From positions 372,001-436,000 of the forward strand of contig JADJTP010000003.1 in assembly GCA_016711095.1 (NCBI GenBank): a DNA stretch of 64,000 nucleotides, written 5' to 3'. The DNA is from Actinomycetales bacterium. GTDB taxonomy: Bacteria > Actinomycetota > Actinomycetes > Actinomycetales > Dermatophilaceae. The translations under genes and the position numbers were made by a program. A model generated the notes under the pieces. The model was not told the origin of the DNA and ran no database searches. It saw nothing but the letters and a program-made list of their open reading frames with translations. Numbering within the stretch: position 1 is the stretch's first letter; each line of letters begins with the position of its first letter. Below, one piece after another: positions 50,721 through 59,034 of the stretch.

Positions 50721-50783
50721 CGCCGAGATTGACGTTGGGAGCAGGACACGCCGAGGTGGCGGGGCACAAGGTCAATCTCGGCG
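50721..50783. repeat. 63-bp dispersed palindrome, copy 1
   Basis: CGCCGAGATTGAC-g-TTG, a 29-nt loop, then CAA-g-GTCAATCTCGGCG. The arms are perfect except for one symmetric mismatch. The same arms and the same 29-nt loop length occur at 60444-60506. Confidence 0.92.
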
Positions 50784-50817
50784 GAGGAGGCTCGGTCAGC
50801 GGAGGTGGTTCGGTCAG
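50782..50817. repeat. Two 18-bp units at the yczE 3' end
   Basis: CGGAGGAGGCTCGGTCAG and CGGAGGTGGTTCGGTCAG, 16 of 18 identical, directly after palindrome copy 1 and running into the stop codon of the YczE gene. Confidence 0.8.
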
Positions 50818-51455
50818 TGGATCGCCGAGCCGCCGGGGACGGTGAGCCGTGGCAGGAAGATGTGCACGACGTGCCCGATCGACAGGGCGAAGAGCACGGT
50901 GCCGAGCCCGAGATTCCCGCCGAGCAGCCACCCAATTGCGACAACGACGACCTCCAGGGCCGTGCGCACCAGCCGCACCGACCGACCGGTGCTGCGCACG
51001 AGGCCGGTCATCAGTCCGTCTCGCGGGCCTGGACCTAGGCGCGCCCCGATATAGGCCGCGGTCGCGATCCCGTTGACGACAATCCCGACGACCAGGTATG
51101 CCGCGCGCCAGCCGAGCGACTCGGGCGCGTCAAGTGCGCGCAGGATCGGGTCGAGGACCAGGCCGATGACGATGGCGTTGCTCACCGTGCCGATGCCCGG
51201 ACGTTGGCGCAGCGGGATCCACGCCAGCAGCACGAGGATGCCGACGATGATCGACCAGGTGCCCATGGTGAGGCCGAAGAGGTTGACCAGCCCCTGCTGC
51301 AGGACATCCCACGGCATGACCCCCAGACCCGCCTCGAGAATCAGTGCCTCGCTGGCAGCGAAGACGATCAGCCCGGCATACAGCTGGGTCAGCCGGCGCC
51401 CCATCCGCCGGGGGGCGCCCGGCGTATCGGATGAGGTGAGCTCGGATTGGGTCAC
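50814..51455 (-). CDS. YczE-family membrane protein
   Basis: A 213-residue protein with about five membrane segments, including RLTQLYAGLIVFAASEALIL, WSIIVGILVLLAWIPL and TALEVVVVAIGWLLGG, and the family motif GLGVMPWDVLQQGL. The YczE family has no firm function. GTG 51455 lies 6 nt after TACCCT, with no ribosome site, so it is probably leaderless. Only 29 bp separate it from divergent msrA, a very compact promoter region. Confidence 0.87.
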   Translation of the reverse strand: MTQSELTSSDTPGAPRRMGRRLTQLYAGLIVFAASEALILEAGLGVMPWDVLQQGLVNLFGLTMGTWSIIVGILVLLAWIPLRQRPGIGTVSNAIVIGLVLDPILRALDAPESLGWRAAYLVVGIVVNGIATAAYIGARLGPGPRDGLMTGLVRSTGRSVRLVRTALEVVVVAIGWLLGGNLGLGTVLFALSIGHVVHIFLPRLTVPGGSAIH

Positions 51456-51461
51456 CGCCGG

Positions 51462-51467
51462 AGGGTA
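51462..51467 (-). promoter_or_regulatory. -10 element of yczE, leaderless
   Basis: TACCCT on the minus strand, 6 nt before the GTG start. A GATACT element on the plus strand (51473-51478), 6 nt before the msrA ATG, overlaps the same 30-bp spacer. Confidence 0.5.
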
Positions 51468-51484
51468 TCGGCGATACTTCAAGA

Positions 51485-52141
51485 ATGGGTTTTCTTTTCG
51501 GCCGTCAAACACAGGCGGTGACCGCGCAGCAGGCGCTGCCGGGGCGGCCTACCCGCCCGTATTCTGTGTCCCCCACCCACGTGGTCCTCGGGACCCCTCT
51601 GGATGGCCCGTGGCCACCGGGGTCGGAGGTGCTTCACCTGGCGATGGGGTGCTTCTGGGGGGTCGAGCGGATCTTCTGGCGGCAGCCCGGGGTCATCGTC
51701 ACCGCGGCGGGATACATGGGCGGTTTCACACCGCACCCGACCTATGAGGAGACGTGCACGGGGATGACGGGGCACGCGGAAACGGTGCGCGTCGTCTATG
51801 ACCCTGCGCATACCTCGGCGCAGACGCTGCTGAAGGCCTTCTGGGAGAACCATGACCCGACCCAGGGCGCGCGGCAGGGCAATGACGTGGGCACGGCCTA
51901 CCGGTCGGCGATCTATTGGACGACCACGCAGCAGCAGGCGGCCGCGATGGCGACCCGGGACGCGTTCCAGCGGGTGTTGCACGGCAAGGGATACGGCGAG
52001 ATCACCACCGAGATCCGGTCTGCGGCCGAGGCCGGTGAGTTCTATCTCGCGGAGGACTACCACCAGGGATATCTGCACAAGAACCCCGCCGGCTACTGCA
52101 ACCACGGGCCCAACGGGTGCACGCTCCCCGAGCTGCCCTAA
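51485..52141 (+). CDS. msrA: Peptide methionine sulfoxide reductase MsrA
   Basis: A 218-residue enzyme reducing S-methionine sulfoxide. The nucleophile is Cys56 in HLAMGCFWGVERIFW; AAGYMGGFTPHPTYEETCTG and DYHQGYLHKNP follow, and the recycling cysteines are in GYCNHGPNGCTLPE at the C-terminus. Full length for the E. coli type. It converges on the DUF480 gene with a 3-bp gap. Confidence 0.96.
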   Translation: MGFLFGRQTQAVTAQQALPGRPTRPYSVSPTHVVLGTPLDGPWPPGSEVLHLAMGCFWGVERIFWRQPGVIVTAAGYMGGFTPHPTYEETCTGMTGHAETVRVVYDPAHTSAQTLLKAFWENHDPTQGARQGNDVGTAYRSAIYWTTTQQQAAAMATRDAFQRVLHGKGYGEITTEIRSAAEAGEFYLAEDYHQGYLHKNPAGYCNHGPNGCTLPELP

Positions 52142-52144
52142 GGA

Positions 52145-53365
52145 TCACGTGGGGCGCTGGGCGAGCACATAGAGCCGTTCGGTGTCTGGCTCGACGCCGG
52201 CCAGCGGGCCGCGGACATACCACTCAAGGACGGTGAGACCAGCGGACTCGATGGCGGCACGGACAGCCGTCGGGTCGTGCAGGACGAAGTCGAGGTCGAC
52301 CGATTCGTCGAGCAGGGCCTCGACGTGATGGACCGCGGCGCCGATGTGGGTGGCCAGCGCCAGCCATCCCCCCGGACGCAGCACCCGGGCCAACCCAGCC
52401 ATCGCAGAAGGCAATTCGCTCTCGGCAAGGTGCACCACGGCATACCAGGCGGTGATGGCCCCCCACGCGGGGGCGAGCCGGGGGCGCATCAGCGCGCGCA
52501 GGTCACCCACCTCGAAGGTGACCTCGGGGTGACCCAGACGCGCCTGCGCGATCATCCCCGGCGACAGGTCGACTCCCGTGACCGTCGCGCCGGCGTCGGT
52601 GAGGAACCGGGCCACCTGCCCCGGCCCGCACCCGACGTCCACCACCGGATCGATGCCGGCGAGCTCGGCCACCCGGCACAGCAGCCATGCATCGAAGGGC
52701 TTGGCCGCCAGTTCCTCGCCGAACTCCAGCGCGTATGCCGTCGCGACGCTGTCGTAGGCGGCCACCACCCGGGCGTCGCGCGCGGCCGCGCCATCGGCGA
52801 GCACCGATTCACGGTCGACCACCGGCATCGGTGGGTGCAACGCCGCCGCCGCCGCAGGCACCGGCCCCAGGAGGTGGACCCAGCGTGGATCGTGTTGCCC
52901 AGGCTGGCGGGGCAGCTGCACCACCAGTGCTTCGCTGCGATCGGCCAACCGGCCGAGGCACGCCTCAACCTCGCCCCGATCCGCGAAGGAGTGCAAGCGA
53001 TCGGTCCGGGTCTTCAGCTCGCCGGCCGACTGCGGCCCGCGCAGTAACAACACGGTGAGCAGGGCGCGCTCGTCGTCTGCCAGCTCGAGGCGCACATCGA
53101 GGAGCTGGTGGTATTTCAGCGTCCGATCGCCGTGGACCACTCGGACCAGCTCTCGCTGTCGCAGGCCACGCAGGGCCTCGGTGACGGTGTGCTCGTCCCA
53201 ATCGACGACCGGGTCACGACTGGTGGCCTGGTTGCATGCGGTCCGAAGCGCGTTGAGCGACAGCGGGTAGCTGCCCGGGACGGAGCGCTGCTTCTCCATG
53301 AGGCTGCCGAGCACCCGCTGCTCGGTCGAGTCGAGAATGAGCGGGCTGGGATCCGACTCGGGCAT
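52145..53365 (-). CDS. DUF480 (YceH-like) protein fused to a SAM-dependent methyltransferase
   Basis: A 406-residue two-domain protein. Residues 10-165 are YceH/DUF480, a double winged-helix fold: LDSTEQRVLGSLMEKQRSVP, YPLSLNALRTACNQATSRDP, LLTVLLLRGPQSAGELKTRT. Residues 205-405 are a class I methyltransferase: VVDVGCGPGQVARFLTDAG, TGVDLSPGMIAQA and VLRPGGWLALATH. A linker of about 35 residues joins them. DUF480 has no settled role. The fusion suggests the winged-helix part targets a methyltransferase to DNA or protein (inference). Confidence 0.9.
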   Translation of the reverse strand: MPESDPSPLILDSTEQRVLGSLMEKQRSVPGSYPLSLNALRTACNQATSRDPVVDWDEHTVTEALRGLRQRELVRVVHGDRTLKYHQLLDVRLELADDERALLTVLLLRGPQSAGELKTRTDRLHSFADRGEVEACLGRLADRSEALVVQLPRQPGQHDPRWVHLLGPVPAAAAALHPPMPVVDRESVLADGAAARDARVVAAYDSVATAYALEFGEELAAKPFDAWLLCRVAELAGIDPVVDVGCGPGQVARFLTDAGATVTGVDLSPGMIAQARLGHPEVTFEVGDLRALMRPRLAPAWGAITAWYAVVHLAESELPSAMAGLARVLRPGGWLALATHIGAAVHHVEALLDESVDLDFVLHDPTAVRAAIESAGLTVLEWYVRGPLAGVEPDTERLYVLAQRPT

Positions 53366-53689
53366 GGGGCGAATCTAGCGCGCGCATCATGGCCACGCCG
53401 ATGGCCGTAACCGCGACGGCCCCGGGCGTGAAAGCGCAGCTGATGACGCCGTGGGTGCTGTTGGGGCGACATCGGACGCGTCACCAGCGGCGTCATCAGC
53501 CCCGGACGGGGCTACCGTCCAGACTCACCTCCCGATCGAGGTGTCCGTCCGGTGAACGCCGCTTGTATGCCGCACGCTGCCAGCGCGGGCGGCACGCGGC
53601 AAGCGCGCGAACGGCATGCGGTCATGGCGCGCGCGCGGCATACGGTCATAGGGTTGGAGCCGAAGCCGCCCCGGACGGAAAGGTCCCCC
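53366..53689. other. 324-bp spacer without a gene
   Basis: Upstream of pfp. It contains an inverted repeat GCTGATGACGCCG (53439-53451) and CGGCGTCATCAGC (53488-53500), perfect 13-bp arms 36 bp apart, and one copy of the dispersed 8-mer in each orientation (53565, 53636). No coding potential with a ribosome site or known domain was seen. Confidence 0.75.
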
Positions 53690-54895
53690 ATGTCTCGCGA
53701 GATCCGTCGAGTCGCACTACTCACCGCAGGCGGCTATGCCCCCTGCCTGTCCGCCGCGGTCGGTGACCTCATCGAGCTCTACACCAAGATGCTGCCCGAG
53801 GCCGAGATCATCGGCTACCTGCACGGCTATCACGGGGTGCTGGCCGGAAACTACCTGGTGGTCGACGAGGAGACCCGGACCAAGGCCCACGTGATGCGCG
53901 GCTTCGGCGGCAGCCCGATCGGCAACAGTCGGGTCAAGCTGACCAACGCCAAGGACCTGATCAAGCGGGGCCTTGTCAAGGAAGGTGAAAACCCCCTGCA
54001 CGTTGCCGCGGAACGGCTCAAGGCCGACGGCGTCGACGTCCTGCACACCATCGGCGGTGACGACACGAACACGACGGCCGCCGACCTTGCGGCATACCTG
54101 CATTCCGAGGGCTACGAGCTCACGGTTGTCGGGCTGCCCAAGACGATCGACAACGACATCGTGCCGATCCGCCAGTCGCTCGGCGCCCTGACGGCCGCGA
54201 AAGAGGCATCGATCTTCGCCCAGAACGTGCTCGCCGAGCACGGCTCCAACCCGCGGATGCTCATCATCCACGAGGTCATGGGCCGCGGCTGCGGCTGGCT
54301 CACCGGCAAGGCCGCTAGCGACTACCAGGCCTGGCACGCAGAGCAGGAGTGGGTGCCGAGCTTCGGGCTGTCCCCCGAACGTTGGGCCATCCACGCCGTC
54401 TACGTCCCCGAGATGCACATCGATCTCGACGCCGAGGCCGCCCGCCTCGAGCAGATCATGGACGAAGTGGGCTGCGTCAACATCTTCCTCTCCGAGGGAG
54501 CGGGCGTCCCCGACATCGTCGCCGCGATGGAGGCGGCCGGCCAAGAGGTGCCGCGTGATCCGTTCGGCCACGTCAAGCTCGACATGATCAACCCCGGGCA
54601 GTACTTCGCCAGGCAGTTCGCCGATCGGCTGCGGGCCGAGAAGACGATGGTCCAGAAGTCCGGCTACTTCAGCCGATCCGCCAAGGCCAGCGCCGAGGAC
54701 CTCACGCTCATCGCCTCGATGTGTGGCAAGGCCTTCGAGGCCGCCGTGGCCAGCACTGCCGGTGTCGTCGGGCACGACGAGGAGCGTGGGGACGAGTTGC
54801 GGGCCATTGAGTTCCCACGGATCGCCGGACACAAGGCGTTCGACACGAGCGTCGACTGGTTCCAGGATGTCCTCAGCCGCACCGGCCAGGCCTAA
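53690..54895 (+). CDS. pfp: Pyrophosphate-dependent 6-phosphofructokinase
   Basis: A 401-residue phosphofructokinase using PPi as phosphoryl donor. The donor-binding motif reads GGDDTNTTA (122-130), where the Asp of GGDD marks PPi use, in contrast to the GGDG of ATP enzymes. Catalytic LPKTIDNDI (149-157) and MGRGCGW (197-203) are intact. The reaction is reversible, so it can serve glycolysis and gluconeogenesis. ATG has GGAAAGG 6 nt upstream. It converges on the response-regulator gene. Confidence 0.95.
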   Translation: MSREIRRVALLTAGGYAPCLSAAVGDLIELYTKMLPEAEIIGYLHGYHGVLAGNYLVVDEETRTKAHVMRGFGGSPIGNSRVKLTNAKDLIKRGLVKEGENPLHVAAERLKADGVDVLHTIGGDDTNTTAADLAAYLHSEGYELTVVGLPKTIDNDIVPIRQSLGALTAAKEASIFAQNVLAEHGSNPRMLIIHEVMGRGCGWLTGKAASDYQAWHAEQEWVPSFGLSPERWAIHAVYVPEMHIDLDAEAARLEQIMDEVGCVNIFLSEGAGVPDIVAAMEAAGQEVPRDPFGHVKLDMINPGQYFARQFADRLRAEKTMVQKSGYFSRSAKASAEDLTLIASMCGKAFEAAVASTAGVVGHDEERGDELRAIEFPRIAGHKAFDTSVDWFQDVLSRTGQA

Positions 54896-54913
54896 GCCGG
54901 ACGCCCCGTACTC

Positions 54914-55606
54914 TCACGGCTCGATGAGACCGGTTCGGATGGCGTAGCGGGTGAGCTCGAGGCGGTCTTTCATGCCGAGCTTCTCCAGCATGTTGGCGCG
55001 ATGGCGCTCGACGGTCTTCGGCGAGAGCACGAGCAGGTCGGCGATCTCCCGCCCGCTGTGACCTTCGGCGATGAGTTTGAGCACCTCCTCCTCGCGAGGG
55101 GTCAGCAACGAAGACTCACGAGACGGGTCTTGGCCCATGGTGAGGTAGTTGCGGATGAGCGTGGCGACGGCCGCCGGATAGAGGAACGGCTCGCCGCGCA
55201 GCGCCGAACGGCACGCGGTGATGAGATCGCGGTCGGCAACCGATTTGTGCACATAGCCGGCCGCGCCGAGCTTGAGCGCCTCAAAGAGATAGTGCTCGTT
55301 GTCGTGCATCGACAGGATGAGCATCTGCAGCGGCAGCCCCCGGCGGCTGATCTCCCGGGCGGCCTGCAAGCCGGTCATCCGGGGCATCGACACGTCGAGG
55401 ATGGCCAGGTCGATCCCGCCCTGGACGCATCGTTCGACAGCGGCGGCCCCGTCGGCGACTTCGGCGACGACCTGCAGGTCGGGCTCGGCGTCGATGATGA
55501 GCCGCACTCCGTGGCGCACCAGGGCATGGTCGTCGGCGAGGAGCACTCGGGCCGGGCCGGGGGCCGCACCGGCTCCGGTGTGGCCCTGCCCCGTCGGCGT
55601 GATCAC
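54914..55606 (-). CDS. NarL/LuxR-type response regulator
   Basis: A 230-residue regulator. The receiver domain has the acidic pocket VLLADDHALVRHGV, phosphoacceptor Asp71 in LAILDVSMPRMTG and the conserved Lys in GYVHKSV. The C-terminal LuxR HTH is LTPREEEVLKLIAEGHSGRE and LSPKTVERHRANMLEKLGM. Its ATG overlaps the histidine kinase stop. The pair is divergent from the DUF1538 operon, so that operon is the obvious candidate target. Confidence 0.95.
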   Translation of the reverse strand: MITPTGQGHTGAGAAPGPARVLLADDHALVRHGVRLIIDAEPDLQVVAEVADGAAAVERCVQGGIDLAILDVSMPRMTGLQAAREISRRGLPLQMLILSMHDNEHYLFEALKLGAAGYVHKSVADRDLITACRSALRGEPFLYPAAVATLIRNYLTMGQDPSRESSLLTPREEEVLKLIAEGHSGREIADLLVLSPKTVERHRANMLEKLGMKDRLELTRYAIRTGLIEP

Positions 55607-56556
55607 TGGCGCACTCCCTCCGTGGTCCTCGGGATGGTCAACGTCACGGTGGTGCCGAGGCCCGGCTCGCTCGTGTGGTCGAGACGACCCTTCACCAGGC
55701 GCGCCCGCTCACCCATGCCCATCATGCCGGTCCCCGGGACTCCCGCGATCCCCACACCGTTATCGGAGATCGTCACGGTGAGCCCACGCTCGTCCGACAC
55801 AACGTCGACGTCGGCCTTGGTCCCTTCAGCGTGGCGCACCACATTGGTCAACGCCTCTTGCACGACCCGATAAATCACCAGGTCGAGTTCGTCGGAGCCG
55901 ACCCAGCCCGACGGCATACGGACGTGGACGTGTATGCCGGCGTGCCGCCGCAGGTCGGCGGCCAGAGCCTTCAGAGCTGTCGGCAGGCCAAGGTCAGCTA
56001 GCACTCCTGGCCGCAAACGCGCCGAGATGGCCCGCACCTCCTCGAGGTTGTGGCGGACCACCTCGCTCAAGGCCGCGACGTCGTCGCGTAACTCGGCGGG
56101 CACTGCGCGCCCGAGCATTTCCAGGCGCAACAGCAACACGGTGAGGCTCTGGCCGACCGCGTCATGCAACTCCCCAGACACGCGCGCACGCTCTGCCTCC
56201 TGTGCGCTCAGCGACGCGCGCACGCTCTCCTCGCGCTCCGCATCGAGGCGCTCAAGCATGAGGTTGTATGCCGCCGCGACCGCCCCGATCTCGTCGGACC
56301 GGCGCACCGGCACGGTCCGATCCGGTCGCGGAGAGTCGAGGTCGGTGAGCGCCTGGCGCAGCTCAGCCAGCGGGCCCAGGGCGTTGCGGATGATGAGGGC
56401 GTGCACGACGTAGATGACCGCGAGCCCCACGATCAGGACGATGATCTCGTCGGTGCTCGCCCGCGCGGACACGGTGACCGGCGTAAACGCAAGGATGAGC
56501 GTGGCCACGAGCAAGGTGAGGACGCTGCCGAGAAACAGCCTCCAGAAGAGCGACAT
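55603..56556 (-). CDS. NarL-type sensor histidine kinase
   Basis: A 317-residue kinase with two N-terminal membrane helices (LFLGSVLTLLVATLILAF; IIVLIVGLAVIYVVHALI), only a very short extracytoplasmic loop between them, a HAMP region (LGPLAELRQALTDL), the HisKA_3 box with His131 in RVSGELHDAVGQSLTVLLLR and an ATPase domain (IYRVVQEALTNVVRHAEG; SDNGVGI). The near-absence of an outer domain suggests it senses the membrane or the cytoplasm. ATG has GGGAGG upstream. Confidence 0.95.
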   Translation of the reverse strand: MSLFWRLFLGSVLTLLVATLILAFTPVTVSARASTDEIIVLIVGLAVIYVVHALIIRNALGPLAELRQALTDLDSPRPDRTVPVRRSDEIGAVAAAYNLMLERLDAEREESVRASLSAQEAERARVSGELHDAVGQSLTVLLLRLEMLGRAVPAELRDDVAALSEVVRHNLEEVRAISARLRPGVLADLGLPTALKALAADLRRHAGIHVHVRMPSGWVGSDELDLVIYRVVQEALTNVVRHAEGTKADVDVVSDERGLTVTISDNGVGIAGVPGTGMMGMGERARLVKGRLDHTSEPGLGTTVTLTIPRTTEGVRQ

Positions 56557-56581
56557 CGGTCCTCCCGTGCTGTGAGGCGAG

Positions 56582-56616
56582 CGAAATGCGTGTCAGACCC
56601 TGCCGAAATGGGTGTC
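56582..56616. promoter_or_regulatory. Direct repeat in the spacer between the two-component and DUF1538 operons
   Basis: CGAAATGCGTGTC (56582-56594) and CGAAATGGGTGTC (56604-56616) match at 12 of 13 bases and are 22 bp apart, two helical turns. A candidate binding site for the response regulator. Confidence 0.6.
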
Positions 56617-56659
56617 TGCACCCTAGGCCTCTACATGGTCGACCCGGAAAAGTCGGGGC

Positions 56660-57397
56660 GTGGTCAAAGAGGTGCTCACCGGTCTGGCCACCGATCTGCG
56701 TGGAGCGGTCCGAGACCTTTTGCCCATCGTCCTCGTCGTCGGATTCTTCCAGATCCTTGTGCTTCGTGCCCCGTTGCCCAACCTGGACGGCATTCTCGTC
56801 GGCTCGATAGGTGTGGTCCTTGGCCTGGCGCTGTTCATCCGCGGCTTGGACATGGGCCTGTTCCCGATCGGCGAAGCGATGGCCCACGGGTTGGCCCGGC
56901 GCGGGTCCATCGTGTGGCTCGTGATCTTCGCCTTCACCCTCGGGTTCAGCACCACCGTCGCCGAACCCGCCCTCATTGCCATCGCCGACGAAGCGGCCGC
57001 CGTCCGGGCCGCCGACGGCGCCTTGGCGGCCACCGCCGGGTCCCAGGCGAGCTATGCGCTCGGCCTGCGGCTCACCGTCGCCCTCTCTGTGGGCGCAGCG
57101 CTCGTCGTCGGGGTGGTCCGCATCATCAAGGGCTGGCCGATCCAGTACTTCATCATCGGCGGCTACATCGGCGTGCTGATCCTCACGCTCTTCGCGCCGC
57201 ACGACATCATCGGGATCGCGTACGACTCGGGCGGGGTGACGACCTCGACGGTGACCGTCCCCCTGGCCACCGCGCTGGGCGTGGGGCTGGCGACCGCGAT
57301 CAAGGGCCGCAACCCGATGATCGACGGTTTTGGCCTCATCGCGTTCGCTTCGCTCACCCCAATGATGTTCGTCATGGCATACGGGATCTTCGTATGA
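56660..57397 (+). CDS. DUF1538 membrane transporter subunit A
   Basis: A 245-residue membrane protein with about seven hydrophobic segments and the DUF1538 motifs GFSTTVAEPALIAIADEA and YDSGGVTTSTVTVPLATALG. A DUF1538 pair (UmpAB) from Halomonas was, as I recall, reported as a two-component Na+(K+)/H+ antiporter. GTG start after GGAAAAGTCGGGGC. Overlaps the second subunit as ATGA. Confidence 0.88.
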   Translation: MVKEVLTGLATDLRGAVRDLLPIVLVVGFFQILVLRAPLPNLDGILVGSIGVVLGLALFIRGLDMGLFPIGEAMAHGLARRGSIVWLVIFAFTLGFSTTVAEPALIAIADEAAAVRAADGALAATAGSQASYALGLRLTVALSVGAALVVGVVRIIKGWPIQYFIIGGYIGVLILTLFAPHDIIGIAYDSGGVTTSTVTVPLATALGVGLATAIKGRNPMIDGFGLIAFASLTPMMFVMAYGIFV

Positions 57398-58182
57398 GCG
57401 ACGTCGGGGCGATGCTCCTGGAGATCCTGCGCGACACCGTGCTGGCGATCATGCCGATCGGTCTGTTGCTGGTCTTCTTTCAAACGGTCATCATCCGGCG
57501 TCGGCTGCCGGACATCCGCCGGATCCTCGTGGGCTTCGCTCTCATCATCGCCGGGATGGTGCTTTTCCTCGCCGGCCTCGGCGAAGCCCTCTTTCCCCTC
57601 GGACGGCTGATGGCCGCCCAGCTCACCGACCCAGCCTTCGTGGGCGGGCTCGGCCCCGACGGGACCGCCCAGTGGCAGAGCTACGGCTGGGTCTACGTCT
57701 TCGGGGGACTCATCGGATTCGCGACGACGATCGCCGAGCCCGCCCTCATCGCGGTGTCGATGAAGGCTGCGGTCGTCTCGGGCGGCACGATCAACGCGTG
57801 GGGCCTGCGGCTCGTCGTCGCTGTCGGTGTCGCGATCGGCATCTCGTTGGGCTGCTTCCGCATCGTCACCGGGACGTCGCTTCCGGCATACATCATCGTG
57901 GGGTATGTGTTTGTGTCGCTCCAAGCCTTTCGGGCGCCGCGGACCATCCTCGCGCTCGCCTTCGACACCGGCGGCGTGACCACATCGACGGTGACCGTGC
58001 CGTTGGTGACCGCGCTGGGCCTCGGCCTGGCCGGTTCGATCCCCGGTCGCAGCCCGCTCGTCGACGGCTTCGGGCTCATCGCCTTCGCCAGCCTCTTCCC
58101 CATAATGACGGTCATGGGCTATGCCCAACTCGGCGAGTGGCGCACCCGCAACAAGCAAGCCTCGCCCACCCAGGAGGTCTGA
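57394..58182 (+). CDS. DUF1538 membrane transporter subunit B
   Basis: A 262-residue paralogue of the preceding protein, with the same motifs GFATTIAEPALIAVSMKA and FDTGGVTTSTVTVPLVTALG and a similar helix pattern. The two repeated motifs per subunit suggest that the pair forms one transporter with internal pseudo-symmetry. Stop and next start overlap by one base (TGATG). Confidence 0.88.
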   Translation: MSDVGAMLLEILRDTVLAIMPIGLLLVFFQTVIIRRRLPDIRRILVGFALIIAGMVLFLAGLGEALFPLGRLMAAQLTDPAFVGGLGPDGTAQWQSYGWVYVFGGLIGFATTIAEPALIAVSMKAAVVSGGTINAWGLRLVVAVGVAIGISLGCFRIVTGTSLPAYIIVGYVFVSLQAFRAPRTILALAFDTGGVTTSTVTVPLVTALGLGLAGSIPGRSPLVDGFGLIAFASLFPIMTVMGYAQLGEWRTRNKQASPTQEV

Positions 58183-58532
58183 TGCACTTCAAGCTCATCA
58201 TCGTCGCCGTCGAGGACGGCTTCAGCGAGAAAGTCGTCCAGGCGGCCCGCGCCGCCGGGGCCACCGGGGCCACGGTGCTCAACCAGGCCCGGGGCGAGGG
58301 TCTGGACCGACCCAAGACCTTCTTCGGCCTCGACCTGGTCTCCCAACGCGACGTGATCTTCTTGCTCGTCGAGCAACACCTCGCCCGGCGTATCCTCGAA
58401 CACATCGCGGACGTGGCCGGGTTCGACAGACACCCCGGCAGGGGGATCGCCTTCCAGCTCGATGTCGAGGACGCCGTCGGCATCATCCACCAAGCCACGA
58501 CTTTGCGCCCGCTCGTTGAGGAGGAAGTGTGA
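58182..58532 (+). CDS. PII-like signalling protein
   Basis: A 116-residue small alpha/beta protein, MHFKLIIVAVEDGFSEKVVQ at the start, with the PII pattern of a second strand and loop (ATVLNQARGEGLDRPKTFFG) and C-terminal GRGIAFQLDVEDAVGI. The Tyr uridylylation site of GlnB is absent. It is encoded inside the DUF1538 operon, so it probably gates the transporter in response to a nucleotide or cyclic dinucleotide (inference). GGAGGTCTG precedes its ATG. Confidence 0.82.
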   Translation: MHFKLIIVAVEDGFSEKVVQAARAAGATGATVLNQARGEGLDRPKTFFGLDLVSQRDVIFLLVEQHLARRILEHIADVAGFDRHPGRGIAFQLDVEDAVGIIHQATTLRPLVEEEV

Positions 58533-58960
58533 CCAGCCATCCCGGGCAGCCGGCACCCCGTCCGCTGGTGCGGGTTTCCGACGTGATGAAGACCCAGATC
58601 GACCTCGTCGACCGCAGCACCAGCGTCGCCGAGGCGCTGCGGACGATGAAGCACATCGACACCAAGGCCCTCATCGTCGACAAGCGTGACGACGACGACG
58701 AATACGGGATCGTGCTCATCTCCGACATCGCCCGCGAGGTGCTCGGCAAGGACCGCGCCCCCGAGCGGGTCAACGTCTACGAGATCATGTCGAAGCCGGT
58801 CATCTCGGTGCATCCGGACATGGACATCCGGTATGCCGCCCGGCTGTTCGACAAGTTCGGGCTCTCGCGCGCGCCGGTGACCAAGCGGGGCAAGATCGTC
58901 GGGATCGTCAGCTATACCGACATGGTGCTCAAGGGTCTGTGCCGCGACCTCTTGGATTGA
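58529..58960 (+). CDS. CBS-pair protein
   Basis: A 143-residue protein made of two CBS motifs (VSDVMKTQIDLVDRSTSVAE to SDIAREVLG; YEIMSKPVISVHPDMDIRYA to SYTDMVLKG). Such stand-alone CBS pairs bind adenine nucleotides. GTG start overlaps the PII-like gene (GTGA). With the PII-like protein it gives the DUF1538 transporter two likely nucleotide sensors. Confidence 0.92.
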   Translation: MTSHPGQPAPRPLVRVSDVMKTQIDLVDRSTSVAEALRTMKHIDTKALIVDKRDDDDEYGIVLISDIAREVLGKDRAPERVNVYEIMSKPVISVHPDMDIRYAARLFDKFGLSRAPVTKRGKIVGIVSYTDMVLKGLCRDLLD

Positions 58961-59034
58961 CCTGGTCGCGACCAACTGACGAGCCGCCACGGTTCGTCCC
59001 TGGCGCGGTGGCGCTAATGGCTCCGCAAAGCCTG

